This document shows positions 1 through 6,688 of a stretch of DNA of 14,428 nucleotides, piece by piece. Both the position numbers and the translations under genes were made by a program. A model generated the notes under the pieces. It saw only the letters and a list, made by a program, of their open reading frames with translations. It did no database searches and was not told the DNA's origin. The DNA lies in the NCBI GenBank assembly GCA_947169755.1, contig CAMVQX010000025.1:1-14428 (forward strand). The letters run 5' to 3'. Numbering within the stretch: position 1 is the first letter of the stretch; each line of letters opens with the position of its first letter. The DNA is from an uncultured bacterium. Lineage in GTDB: Bacteria; Cyanobacteriota; Vampirovibrionia; Gastranaerophilales; Gastranaerophilaceae.

Positions 1-235
1 AAATATTAAAATTTGAAGGAAGCGGATTGTTCTTCGGATTAGGGTCAAAACGCATATTATCAAGATTATCTACATTTAACTGCGGAGCAGGAGGAATATT
101 AGAAAAATCATATATCATATCAGCCTCATTTACGGCATATCTCTCAGGGCTGACATAGCTTCCGCCATATAAAAGTTCACCCGCCAATACAGGAGATGTT
201 ATAAGTGCCGAAATCAAAACTAATCTTTTTATCAT
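1..235 (-). CDS. Secreted protein of unknown function, N-terminal part only (runs off left edge)
   Basis: I do not recognise this gene. It starts at the ATG at 235-233 on the minus strand and stays open for 78 codons to the window edge, so the C-terminus is missing. Residues 1-18 look like a Sec signal peptide: MIKR, a hydrophobic stretch LVLISALITS, then PVLA with likely cleavage before GELLYGG. The visible mature part is rich in Asn, Pro and Asp (for example NIPPAPQLNVDNLDNMRFDP) and shows no known domain. A good ribosome binding site (GAAAGG, six bases before the ATG) overlaps the stop region of the upstream PHP gene, which ends only 11 bases away. The two genes therefore look co-transcribed and probably translationally coupled. 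The product is likely periplasmic or surface-exposed. The start and secretion signal are clear; the function is unknown. Confidence 0.72.
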   Translation of the reverse strand, partial: MIKRLVLISALITSPVLAGELLYGGSYVSPERYAVNEADMIYDFSNIPPAPQLNVDNLDNMRFDPNPKNNPLPSNFNI

Positions 236-246
236 ACTTTACCTTT

Positions 247-1371
247 CTAATAATATGCTCCACGATGCAATATATCTGTTCCATGGGTATCTAAGCCGCC
301 GGTTGCAAACAAGCCTTCAGCAGCATTATCAATAACCTGAGCCCATTCTCCGGCATAAGTATCTTCGTAGGACTGATAATACTTTTCATAAAACATCGCT
401 TTTTCTTTTCCGTATTTTTTAAAATTATAAAACAAATAATTATAAAATTCAGGAGTATAAGCTTTAGTTCGAGCAGGATGTGCAATTGACATCACGCCGC
501 TATCAAGTGTGGATATAAATTCTACAGTTTCTTCAAATGACGAAAACGGTTCAAGCATTTTACCGATTTTCGGATGAGATTCAATATAAATATTACGGGC
601 AACCATAATTTTTTCTATTATATTATCTGGAATCAACGGTAATGAACACTGTATATACATTTCTAATGCCTTTTTGTACGTAATATAAAAAGGCTCTAAT
701 CCTTTAAACAAATACTTAAATTTATATATAGGCTCTTGATACGAAAAATTTGCATTTGGGAAATAGTGATTCAAAATGATTTTTCCGGAAGTATATTTTT
801 TCAGAGGATGCGAGACTTCATCCTGACCTTTCATAATCATAGGATGACAAAGAGAAGCTTCTTCCAAATTAAAATTATATTCCGGAAGTTCATTGTTTAG
901 CTTTTCTATTGTATCCTTTGCAAGCTGAAGTTTTAGATCTTTTTTATAATCCAAGAAATCATTTAATTTTTTATCAAACGGATCTACGCCATAAACCAAA
1001 AGGTGAATTGATAGAGGCTTTGGTTGTTTCGGAAAATTTATTCCGACCGTTGAGATTTCAATTCCGGGACAAATATTTGCATCGAAATCAGATGAAGCCA
1101 ATTCTTTTACACCATCCAGAGTATCATGATCGGTTATCGCTGTAAGCATATTAGGAATTTCTCGGGTTTGCTTTTTTATTTCATCTACCGACAAAATTCC
1201 ATCCGAATAATGCGTGTGAATATGAAGATTTGCGCAGAAATCCCCGCTTTCAAGATATCTCAAATCGTGAGTATCCATTTTATAAATATTCGAACGCTCA
1301 CCGGGTTTAAATGATAGTTCATTCAAATCTTTTACTCTATTTATAAAATCCGTTTCATTAATAATAGGCAT
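247..1371 (-). CDS. PHP-domain metal-dependent phosphoesterase
   Basis: This is a cytoplasmic PHP-superfamily protein, predicted to hydrolyse a phosphoester with a di- or trinuclear metal centre. The ligand set looks complete: NLHIHTHYSDG at about residues 48-58 (His50, His52, Asp57), TDHDT at 80-84 (Asp81, His82), PGIEIS at 102-107 (Glu105), AHPAR with His298, and GLDTHG with Asp361 and His363. At 374 aa it is longer than typical 3',5'-nucleotide phosphatase members (about 280-300 aa). The extra length is a mostly helical insertion, about residues 125-285, between the Glu105 and His298 motifs. No polymerase or HisK-type context is present, so the substrate cannot be named. No Shine-Dalgarno is seen; a -10-like TAATAT lies six bases before the ATG. 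It is the first gene of a minus-strand pair with the secreted protein downstream. The family call is firm; the substrate is unknown. Confidence 0.88.
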   Translation of the reverse strand: MPIINETDFINRVKDLNELSFKPGERSNIYKMDTHDLRYLESGDFCANLHIHTHYSDGILSVDEIKKQTREIPNMLTAITDHDTLDGVKELASSDFDANICPGIEISTVGINFPKQPKPLSIHLLVYGVDPFDKKLNDFLDYKKDLKLQLAKDTIEKLNNELPEYNFNLEEASLCHPMIMKGQDEVSHPLKKYTSGKIILNHYFPNANFSYQEPIYKFKYLFKGLEPFYITYKKALEMYIQCSLPLIPDNIIEKIMVARNIYIESHPKIGKMLEPFSSFEETVEFISTLDSGVMSIAHPARTKAYTPEFYNYLFYNFKKYGKEKAMFYEKYYQSYEDTYAGEWAQVIDNAAEGLFATGGLDTHGTDILHRGAYY

Positions 1372-1377
1372 AATTAC

Positions 1378-1406
1378 ATATTACACCAAAAAGCAACATA
1401 ATTTAA
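1378..1406 (-). promoter_or_regulatory. Candidate promoter of the PHP gene, possibly leaderless
   Basis: On the minus strand a -10-like TAATAT (1383-1378) lies 17 bases after a weak -35-like TTAAAT (1406-1401). Six bases separate the -10 from the ATG at 1371, so transcription would begin at or next to the start codon. The hexamers are only partial matches in an AT-rich region. Confidence 0.35.
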
Positions 1407-1411
1407 CCAAT

Positions 1412-1440
1412 TTGCTAAATATTTTAAGAGCATTTAAAAT
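1412..1440 (+). promoter_or_regulatory. Candidate promoter of the histidine kinase gene, possibly leaderless
   Basis: TTGCTA (1412-1417), a 17-base spacer and TAAAAT (1435-1440, five of six consensus bases) are followed by six bases and then the ATG at 1447. The predicted start of transcription falls on the start codon, and no Shine-Dalgarno sequence is present. The spacing fits a leaderless mRNA; this is inference from geometry alone. Confidence 0.45.
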
Positions 1441-1446
1441 TGTTGT

Positions 1447-3126
1447 ATGATTAAAATTTTACTGATATCTGACGATACAAATAAAATCGCTAAATTTGGA
1501 AAAATATTTGATACAAGTCTTTATGAATACTATTTAATGACTGATGAAGTTATGATACAAGATATAATTAGTTCAAATACACCTGACATAATTCTAATTG
1601 ATCAGGCTTTTGAAAATCATAAAAAGATTAATAAAATCATTAAATCTATTTGCGAAAATGCAATAATAATATATTTAATATCATCAAATAAACTCGAAAA
1701 GGATATTGTAAATTCAGCAAATGCATTTATAACTGATGACATGAGTGAAGATTTAATATTATCAACAGTTAATGTAAATCTCAGAATGAAAAACTCGCTT
1801 GAAATGTTGTCAAGTTCAAATAAAGATTTGGCAGATAGTTTGTATAGACTCAATGCAATGTACAATACCAGTTCGCAATTTGCGGGAACTCTTGATAAAG
1901 CCAAACTTTTACAATATATGGCAGAAGGCATGGACAGAGCTCTAAGCTACTCCCTCATTTGTACACTTTCACTATGCAGCGAAAACGAACCTGTACTTAT
2001 TTTAGACTCACTGTATGAATTATCAGATGAGCTCATTTCAGCCATAAAATTCCGAACAATACTTAATTATAATGCAGTATTTGAAGGCAAAAAACAACCT
2101 TTCGAAATTGACATAGAAAGTTTAAAAGTTGTAAAACACATAAAAAACCCGTCAAATCGGTTTACATTCAATATATTTCAATATGACAATATGTTCGCTC
2201 AAATTGCATTGGGAGAAAACCATTTCGGATTTGTCGAAATTTTTAAAGACGGTTCATTTACTCCCGATGATGCGACATGCTTTCAAACTATCGCGCAACA
2301 GGTTGCACTACCGTTAAAAAGCGCAACTCTGTATCAAGAGATTATTGAAACAAACGCAAAATTGGAAAAACTTGAACGCTTAAAATCCGAATTCATTTCG
2401 ATAGTTTCGCATGAATTGAGAACACCTTTGACATCTATAAAAAATTCTCTTGATATACTTTCAAGCGGCAAATGTATTGAAATCACTCCTACTGCAGATA
2501 AATTTTTGTCAATGGCAACCCGAAACGTTCAGAGGCTCTCCGGTATTATAAATGATTTGCTCGATTTATCGAAAATTGAAGCTGGAAAGATGGAATTCAA
2601 GTTTGCCCCCACAAATATAAATACTGTAATAGGTTATGTAAAATCAGCACTTTCTGAAGTTGCCAAATCAAAAGGCTTAATTTTACAAACAAATGAAGCA
2701 AATAATTTGCCTGATATTAAAGCTGATGCACAAAGACTTGAACAGGTTTTGACGAACCTTGTTTCAAATGCAATAAAATTCACCCCTGAGGGTAAGTCAA
2801 TTACCGTATCATCAGAACTCATTGATTCAGAGAATATCGAAATTAATGACAGTTTTAAAGACGATATTAACAATCTGTCCGGGAAATATGTTCAAGTATG
2901 CGTTGCGGATGAGGGTATCGGAATAGCCCAAAAAGATTTGCACAGAGCATTTGACAAATTTGCACAAATAGAAAATTCTCTATCAAGAAAAGAAGGCGGA
3001 ACAGGTCTCGGGCTTCCTATTGCAAAGCAGCTTTTGGAAGCACACAACGGTGCAATCTGGTGCGACAGCGAATTGAATAAAGGTTCAAAATTCTATTTTA
3101 TTGTGCCGGTTACTTTAGATAAGTAA
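1447..3126 (+). CDS. Soluble sensor histidine kinase: degenerate receiver, GAF-like region, HisKA, HATPase
   Basis: This 559-aa kinase should autophosphorylate on a histidine and pass the phosphate to a response regulator. Domains in order: a receiver-like domain (about 1-125) with acidic Asp9/Asp10 and candidate acceptor Asp52, but with the switch Lys-Pro of receivers replaced in FITDDMSED; a helical linker (about 112-140); a GAF-like sensory region (about 145-295); a coiled coil leading into HisKA with phosphoacceptor His322 in SHELRTPLTSIKNSLDIL; and a HATPase_c domain with N box NLVSNAIKF (Asn441), G1 box DEGIGI (Asp488), F box FDKFAQIE and G2 box GGTGLGL (517 on). All catalytic boxes look intact. 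No membrane segment or signal peptide is seen, so it should sense a cytoplasmic cue. It is divergent from the PHP gene and convergent with 3139-4050. The CheY-like gene at 4180 is the nearest intact receiver and a plausible partner. No Shine-Dalgarno precedes the ATG. Confidence 0.93.
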   Translation: MIKILLISDDTNKIAKFGKIFDTSLYEYYLMTDEVMIQDIISSNTPDIILIDQAFENHKKINKIIKSICENAIIIYLISSNKLEKDIVNSANAFITDDMSEDLILSTVNVNLRMKNSLEMLSSSNKDLADSLYRLNAMYNTSSQFAGTLDKAKLLQYMAEGMDRALSYSLICTLSLCSENEPVLILDSLYELSDELISAIKFRTILNYNAVFEGKKQPFEIDIESLKVVKHIKNPSNRFTFNIFQYDNMFAQIALGENHFGFVEIFKDGSFTPDDATCFQTIAQQVALPLKSATLYQEIIETNAKLEKLERLKSEFISIVSHELRTPLTSIKNSLDILSSGKCIEITPTADKFLSMATRNVQRLSGIINDLLDLSKIEAGKMEFKFAPTNINTVIGYVKSALSEVAKSKGLILQTNEANNLPDIKADAQRLEQVLTNLVSNAIKFTPEGKSITVSSELIDSENIEINDSFKDDINNLSGKYVQVCVADEGIGIAQKDLHRAFDKFAQIENSLSRKEGGTGLGLPIAKQLLEAHNGAIWCDSELNKGSKFYFIVPVTLDK

Positions 3127-3138
3127 GGTTTCTAAAAA

Positions 3139-4050
3139 CTATAATCGTTTCCACCATTCCTGATATTTTGTTCTATATATTTGGTAATCAGTTGTATCAT
3201 TGAGTTGGGCTACGGTTTTAATGAAGTTGCCATTTTGATCATATAATTCAATGATTCCGTTCCAATATGTTCCACTCATATTACTATCTCTATCAAGACT
3301 ACATTTTCTTAATGCAAATTCCTTAGTTCCATCATCTCTGTAAAATATTAAAGTTGAAGGATTATCAAGTGGTTTTTCGGCTCTCAAAATACGCTTTCTG
3401 TTCATATATTCGTAATATTTTTCTGCACCGTTCTTGCTGCGAATATATATTATGCTTTTATCATTATTATATCCGCAAAATCCATTAGATGTTCTAATTC
3501 CATCACCAAATCTTTTAAATATCACTTTGCCATCTTGCATAATTGCGGATAATTTGCCATTATATTCGTTAAAAATATATGATTTTTCCCAGAGCCTTTT
3601 GCCCGTTTGCATATCATATTTTTCAGATTTTTTCAAAATACCATTTTCATATGTTACTAAATATTTTTCAGAATTTTTTGTTGTATTAGTTATTATACCT
3701 GCATAACATTCACCTTCAGATGTTTTTGCAATACCATTTTCAAACCTGTGCCCGGCTTCTCTAAATGCTTGAATAGTGTATTCTTTTAAAGTTTCAACAG
3801 GTTTTTCCGCATCAACAGGTACATTTTGGTCAGCAACTACACTTGAGCCATTTGAAGCAGCTTTGTTACCTTTTCCTCGTGTCAACACGTATATTACACC
3901 GCCAATAGCAAGCGCAGCAAGACTACCCAGCAAAAGTTTGGTTTCGTTTTTCATACCTTGTTTTTCTTCCGAAACCTGAGGCTGAGTAACTTCTTTATTT
4001 TGTATGGGCTTTACAGTACTTTGAACATTATTAACTGCTTCTACCGGCAT
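3139..4050 (-). CDS. Membrane-anchored protein of unknown function with YwqK/MORN-like repeats
   Basis: I do not recognise a named family. The 303-aa product has a hydrophilic Gln/Val/Lys-rich N-terminus (1-37), no signal peptide, and one membrane segment at about 39-57 (LLLGSLAALAIGGVIYVLT) followed by RGKGNK. After a low-complexity linker (60-88) comes a long domain of short beta-hairpin-like units, such as YENGILKKSEKYDMQTGKR, MQDGKVIFKRFG and YRDDGTKEF. These resemble the weak repeats of YwqK/MORN-type proteins ('x-x-G-x-x-x-x-x-x-Y'). I recall similar LLLGSLAALA anchors in Gastranaerophilales proteins, but this is unchecked. The start is supported by AGGAG five bases before the ATG at 4050. 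It is convergent with the kinase (12-base gap) and divergent from the response regulator. Orientation in the membrane and function are unknown. Confidence 0.75.
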   Translation of the reverse strand: MPVEAVNNVQSTVKPIQNKEVTQPQVSEEKQGMKNETKLLLGSLAALAIGGVIYVLTRGKGNKAASNGSSVVADQNVPVDAEKPVETLKEYTIQAFREAGHRFENGIAKTSEGECYAGIITNTTKNSEKYLVTYENGILKKSEKYDMQTGKRLWEKSYIFNEYNGKLSAIMQDGKVIFKRFGDGIRTSNGFCGYNNDKSIIYIRSKNGAEKYYEYMNRKRILRAEKPLDNPSTLIFYRDDGTKEFALRKCSLDRDSNMSGTYWNGIIELYDQNGNFIKTVAQLNDTTDYQIYRTKYQEWWKRL

Positions 4051-4152
4051 GATTTCTCCTACGTATTAATCAAAAATCAAACATAAAAATAGTTGTTAAA
4101 ACAAATTGCTGCGATTTACAAATATTAACAAAATGGAAGCTTTCTGACAATA

Positions 4153-4175
4153 TGATATAATCCAGTTAGAGGGAG
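4153..4175 (+). promoter_or_regulatory. Extended -10 promoter and ribosome binding site of the response regulator operon
   Basis: TGATATAAT (4153-4161) is an extended -10 element, TGn followed by a perfect TATAAT. No convincing -35 lies 16-18 bases upstream, which the extended -10 could make up for. Transcription would begin near 4167, giving a leader of about 12 bases that is almost filled by the strong ribosome binding site GAGGGAG (4169-4175), four bases before the ATG at 4180. Confidence 0.62.
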
Positions 4176-4179
4176 TATT

Positions 4180-4542
4180 ATGAAAAAAATTTTGATTGTA
4201 GATGATGAACAAGATATAGTTGAAAGTCTAAAATTTGTATTGGAAGCTGCTGATTTCACTTGTTACACGGCTGATAACGGGGAAGACGGTTTAAGAATGG
4301 CAAAAGAAATTGTGCCTGATTTGATAATATTAGACGTCATGATGCCCAAAATTAACGGTTACAAAATCAGCCGCCTGCTAAAATATGATGCAAAATATAA
4401 AAATATTCCAATTCTGATGGTTACCGCACGCTCTCAGGAAGAAGATAAACTTATCGGAGAAGAAACCGGTGCTGACGAATACATAACAAAACCCTTTGAG
4501 TTAGATGAAGTAGTAAAAAAAGTTGAACAATACTTAAAATAA
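4180..4542 (+). CDS. CheY-like single-domain response regulator
   Basis: This 120-aa protein is a complete receiver domain with no output domain. The acidic pocket Asp8/Asp9 is in ILIVDDEQD, the phosphoacceptor is Asp52 in LIILDVMMP, the switch Thr82 is in MVTA, and the conserved Lys104 is in ITKPF. It should therefore be phosphorylated normally and act by binding a partner protein. Length and sequence are typical of PilG/CheY-like or PatA-type cyanobacterial receivers, but no finer name is justified. It is the first gene of a two-gene operon: the GspE-like gene starts one base after its stop. That makes the GspE-like protein the most obvious candidate target. The kinase at 1447-3126 is a possible phosphate donor. 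It has its own extended -10 promoter and strong ribosome binding site. Confidence 0.94.
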   Translation: MKKILIVDDEQDIVESLKFVLEAADFTCYTADNGEDGLRMAKEIVPDLIILDVMMPKINGYKISRLLKYDAKYKNIPILMVTARSQEEDKLIGEETGADEYITKPFELDEVVKKVEQYLK

Positions 4543-4543
4543 T

Positions 4544-5923
4544 ATGGAAACAGTTACAAATAAAACACTTGAAAAACTTAAATATGACCTTGTAAGAGCA
4601 GGACTTGTCGCTTACGAAACAATTGAACAGGCGCAAGAGATTGCCAACGCCCAAAATATAAATATCGGTCAAGCTCTGATTAATTCAGGTACGCTCACTG
4701 AAGAAGCAATTTTAAAATTTTTAGAAGCAAAACTACATATCCCATACGTAAACTTAGATGATTATTCTATTGATGAAAAATGCCTTAAATATATAAGTGC
4801 AAATGATGCGAAAAAATACAGAATTATTCCGCTATTCAAAATTGAAGATACCCTAACGGTTGCAATGGCTGATCCATTGGATTTATTTGCCATAGACAAA
4901 ATTATCGAAACGGCGGAATGCTCGATTGAGCCAGTCGTTTCTTCTCAAAGCAGTATTCTGAAAAAAATTAATGAACTTTATAAAGACGATATTATCGTCG
5001 GCGAAATCTTTACGGACGAAACCTCACAATTCGATTGGCGTGATGAATTGCATAGTGAAGATTTATCAGACAATCATATACAAAAAATTATCAGTGCAAT
5101 TCTAAAACAAGCAATATTTGAGGGAGTACACGAAGTATCATTCCAAAGAGAAGGTGAAGGACTCGTTGTAAACTTCAAAAAAGATGGAGAAATCCTTAAC
5201 AAAGGTAATATACCGACAGTTTTGACCTCCTCTTTTACGGCAAAATTAAAAACGCTTGCCGACCTAGATGCGGCAGTAAGCGAACTGCCACAACTCGGAA
5301 AACTGAATTTTAAGGTTGACGATATCAATGTCGTGGCAAGCATTTCTACTTTTCCGACGATTATGGGAGAAAGAATTTTTCTCAAAATATACAAACCGCC
5401 CAAACCGATAAATCAAATAATTAAATCAGAAACTAACTTGAACGTAATAAAATCCGCACTTCAAAATCCCGGAATTATTATCGTTTGCGGTTCTCCGTTA
5501 AGCGGAAAAACCCATATAATTTATTCACTTCTTATCGAAGCTGCGCACAAAAACAAAAATATTATGACTCTTGAAAGTATTGCAAAATATAATCTTGAAA
5601 ACGTTCATCAATGTGAATTGAATGAAAATGTCGGATTTAATATGGATAAAGCATCACGTTTTATAGAGTTTCAATCACCTGATATAATTTATTTAGAAGG
5701 GATTAAGACTAAAGATTCATTCGATTATTTTTCAACTCTTGTATTTGAAAATAAAACAATTATCATGGAATTTTTAGCGGATAATATGGAAGATTTACGC
5801 TATAAACTTTCATTCTCTGATTTTGAAACCTTAAAATCCATTATAAGCTGTCTTGTATTTATACACTCAAAAGACAGTATTGAGGTCTTTAGTAAAGAAA
5901 CAGCTCAAAAATATTTGGCTTAA
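4544..5923 (+). CDS. Degenerate GspE/PilB-family protein with an MshEN-like N-terminal domain
   Basis: The 459-aa product has the layout of a type II secretion/type IV pilus assembly ATPase but looks catalytically eroded. Residues 1-140 form a T2SSE_N/MshEN-like domain with two 24-residue motifs (about 11-34 and 40-63, 'LxxxGxLxxxxxxxxLxxx'). The key Arg and one Gly of the c-di-GMP-binding consensus are replaced. The ATPase part keeps Walker A GSPLSGKT (316-323, Lys322). The Walker B/catalytic region reads DIIYLEGIKTKDS (Asp380, Glu385) instead of the usual DxxMxGEIRDxET. The Asp box is LESIAKY instead of (V/I)EDPVEY, the His box STLHTN is replaced by IMEFLADN, and the Arg-finger region RxxLRxDPD is lost. 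The C-terminal zinc-binding Cys cluster is absent. It may bind ATP but probably does not power a pilus. It starts one base after the response regulator stop with no separate Shine-Dalgarno, so translation is likely coupled. It converges on the MlaE gene with a one-base gap. Confidence 0.85.
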   Translation: METVTNKTLEKLKYDLVRAGLVAYETIEQAQEIANAQNINIGQALINSGTLTEEAILKFLEAKLHIPYVNLDDYSIDEKCLKYISANDAKKYRIIPLFKIEDTLTVAMADPLDLFAIDKIIETAECSIEPVVSSQSSILKKINELYKDDIIVGEIFTDETSQFDWRDELHSEDLSDNHIQKIISAILKQAIFEGVHEVSFQREGEGLVVNFKKDGEILNKGNIPTVLTSSFTAKLKTLADLDAAVSELPQLGKLNFKVDDINVVASISTFPTIMGERIFLKIYKPPKPINQIIKSETNLNVIKSALQNPGIIIVCGSPLSGKTHIIYSLLIEAAHKNKNIMTLESIAKYNLENVHQCELNENVGFNMDKASRFIEFQSPDIIYLEGIKTKDSFDYFSTLVFENKTIIMEFLADNMEDLRYKLSFSDFETLKSIISCLVFIHSKDSIEVFSKETAQKYLA

Positions 5924-5924
5924 A

Positions 5925-6653
5925 TTATATTATATAAAATACCAAATTAATAAAAAAATCCGCAGCTAAAAGAAATACAGTTGAGAGTATAGCAGCTTTG
6001 GTTGTTGAAATTCCTACATCTTTTGCACCGCCTTGAGTTTTATACCCTTGAGTAGCACAGACCAAAGCAATCAATGCGCCAAAAATAGCACCTTTTAAAA
6101 GGCTTATGTAAATATCTTTTGTTGAAGTCCAAAGCCAAGCTGAATGCATATACCTTGCAGGATGCAAATCTATAGTAAGGTTAGAAACAAACATTCCACC
6201 CGCAACACCAACAAACTCAGCCAATAAAACTACCATTGGTACTGTTAATGCGGCTGCCAAAATTCTCGGAGTAAAATAATATCCCACAGGATCAACTTTC
6301 AGAGTTTTCATTGCATCTACCTGACTTGTAACCTGCATGTTTGCTATTTCTGCCGATATAGCAGTGCCGGCTCTTGCACCAATTGCAAGTGCGGCGAAGC
6401 CTGGGGCAATTTCTCTAATCATGACAATTGCAATAGTTCCGCCAATATATGTCTCTGCTCCGCTCATTAAAAATTGCTTTGAAACCTGAATAGCAATTAC
6501 AGCGGCAGCAATAAATGCTATTATTAATGATATAGGAAGTGAATCGTAACTGATAGAAGCAGCTTGCGTTAAAATAGAAGAAAAGCGCACTCTAGAAAGA
6601 TATTTTATACTTTTTATCAAATTTTCTACACACAAACCTAAAAATTCAATCAT
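5925..6653 (-). CDS. mlaE: MlaE-type ABC transporter permease (phospholipid/lipid transport)
   Basis: This is the integral membrane subunit of an MCE/Mla-type ABC importer/exporter that moves phospholipids between inner and outer membrane. At 242 aa it is close to the family's usual 250-260. It shows the conserved block from about residue 35 to 130, including SLPISLIIAF, EIAPGFAALAIGARAGTAI and AEIANMQVTSQVDAMKTL, then VDPVGYYFTPRILAAALTVP, and a late segment with KGAIFGALIALVCATQGY. About five to six membrane segments are expected. The ATPase (MlaF) and MCE (MlaD) partners are not in this window. It lies 21 bases downstream of the protease gene, so it can be co-transcribed with it. It has no Shine-Dalgarno but an extended -10-like element six bases before the ATG, so it may also be made from a leaderless transcript. 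Its family implies a diderm cell. It could equally be the cyanobacterial/plastid TGD1-like version. Confidence 0.94.
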   Translation of the reverse strand: MIEFLGLCVENLIKSIKYLSRVRFSSILTQAASISYDSLPISLIIAFIAAAVIAIQVSKQFLMSGAETYIGGTIAIVMIREIAPGFAALAIGARAGTAISAEIANMQVTSQVDAMKTLKVDPVGYYFTPRILAAALTVPMVVLLAEFVGVAGGMFVSNLTIDLHPARYMHSAWLWTSTKDIYISLLKGAIFGALIALVCATQGYKTQGGAKDVGISTTKAAILSTVFLLAADFFINLVFYII

Positions 6654-6659
6654 AAACGA

Positions 6660-6688
6660 AGTATAACATGAAAGTTATTTTGAAGCAA
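6660..6688 (-). promoter_or_regulatory. Candidate internal promoter of mlaE, possibly leaderless
   Basis: On the minus strand an extended -10, TGTTATACT (6668-6660, five of six in the hexamer), ends six bases before the ATG at 6653. A weak -35-like TTGCTT (6688-6683) is 17 bases upstream, inside the end of the protease gene. No Shine-Dalgarno is present in the 21-base gap. Confidence 0.45.

Noticed and set aside
909..1314. Two open frames on the plus strand opposite the PHP gene
   Set aside because: They lie wholly within the PHP coding region, have no ribosome binding site, and their proteins resemble nothing. The PHP metal motifs prove the minus strand is coding.
1617..2873. Minus-strand open frames opposite the kinase
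   Set aside because: Shadows of the kinase gene; low-complexity Ile/Leu/Ser-rich translations and no start signals.
3434..3979. Plus-strand open frames opposite the 303-aa membrane protein
   Set aside because: Antisense shadows without ribosome binding sites; the minus-strand gene has a good AGGAG and a clear membrane segment.
4093..4104. TTGTTAAAACAA palindrome between the divergent genes as an operator
   Set aside because: Only five-base arms in an AT-rich gap; expected by chance, and not placed on a recognised promoter.
4125..4130. TTAACA as the -35 of the response regulator promoter
   Set aside because: It lies 25 bases from the TATAAT, too far; the extended -10 explains the promoter better.
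5921..5960. Bidirectional terminator between the convergent GspE-like and mlaE genes
   Set aside because: Only AT-rich sequence without a GC stem; the stop codons are one base apart.
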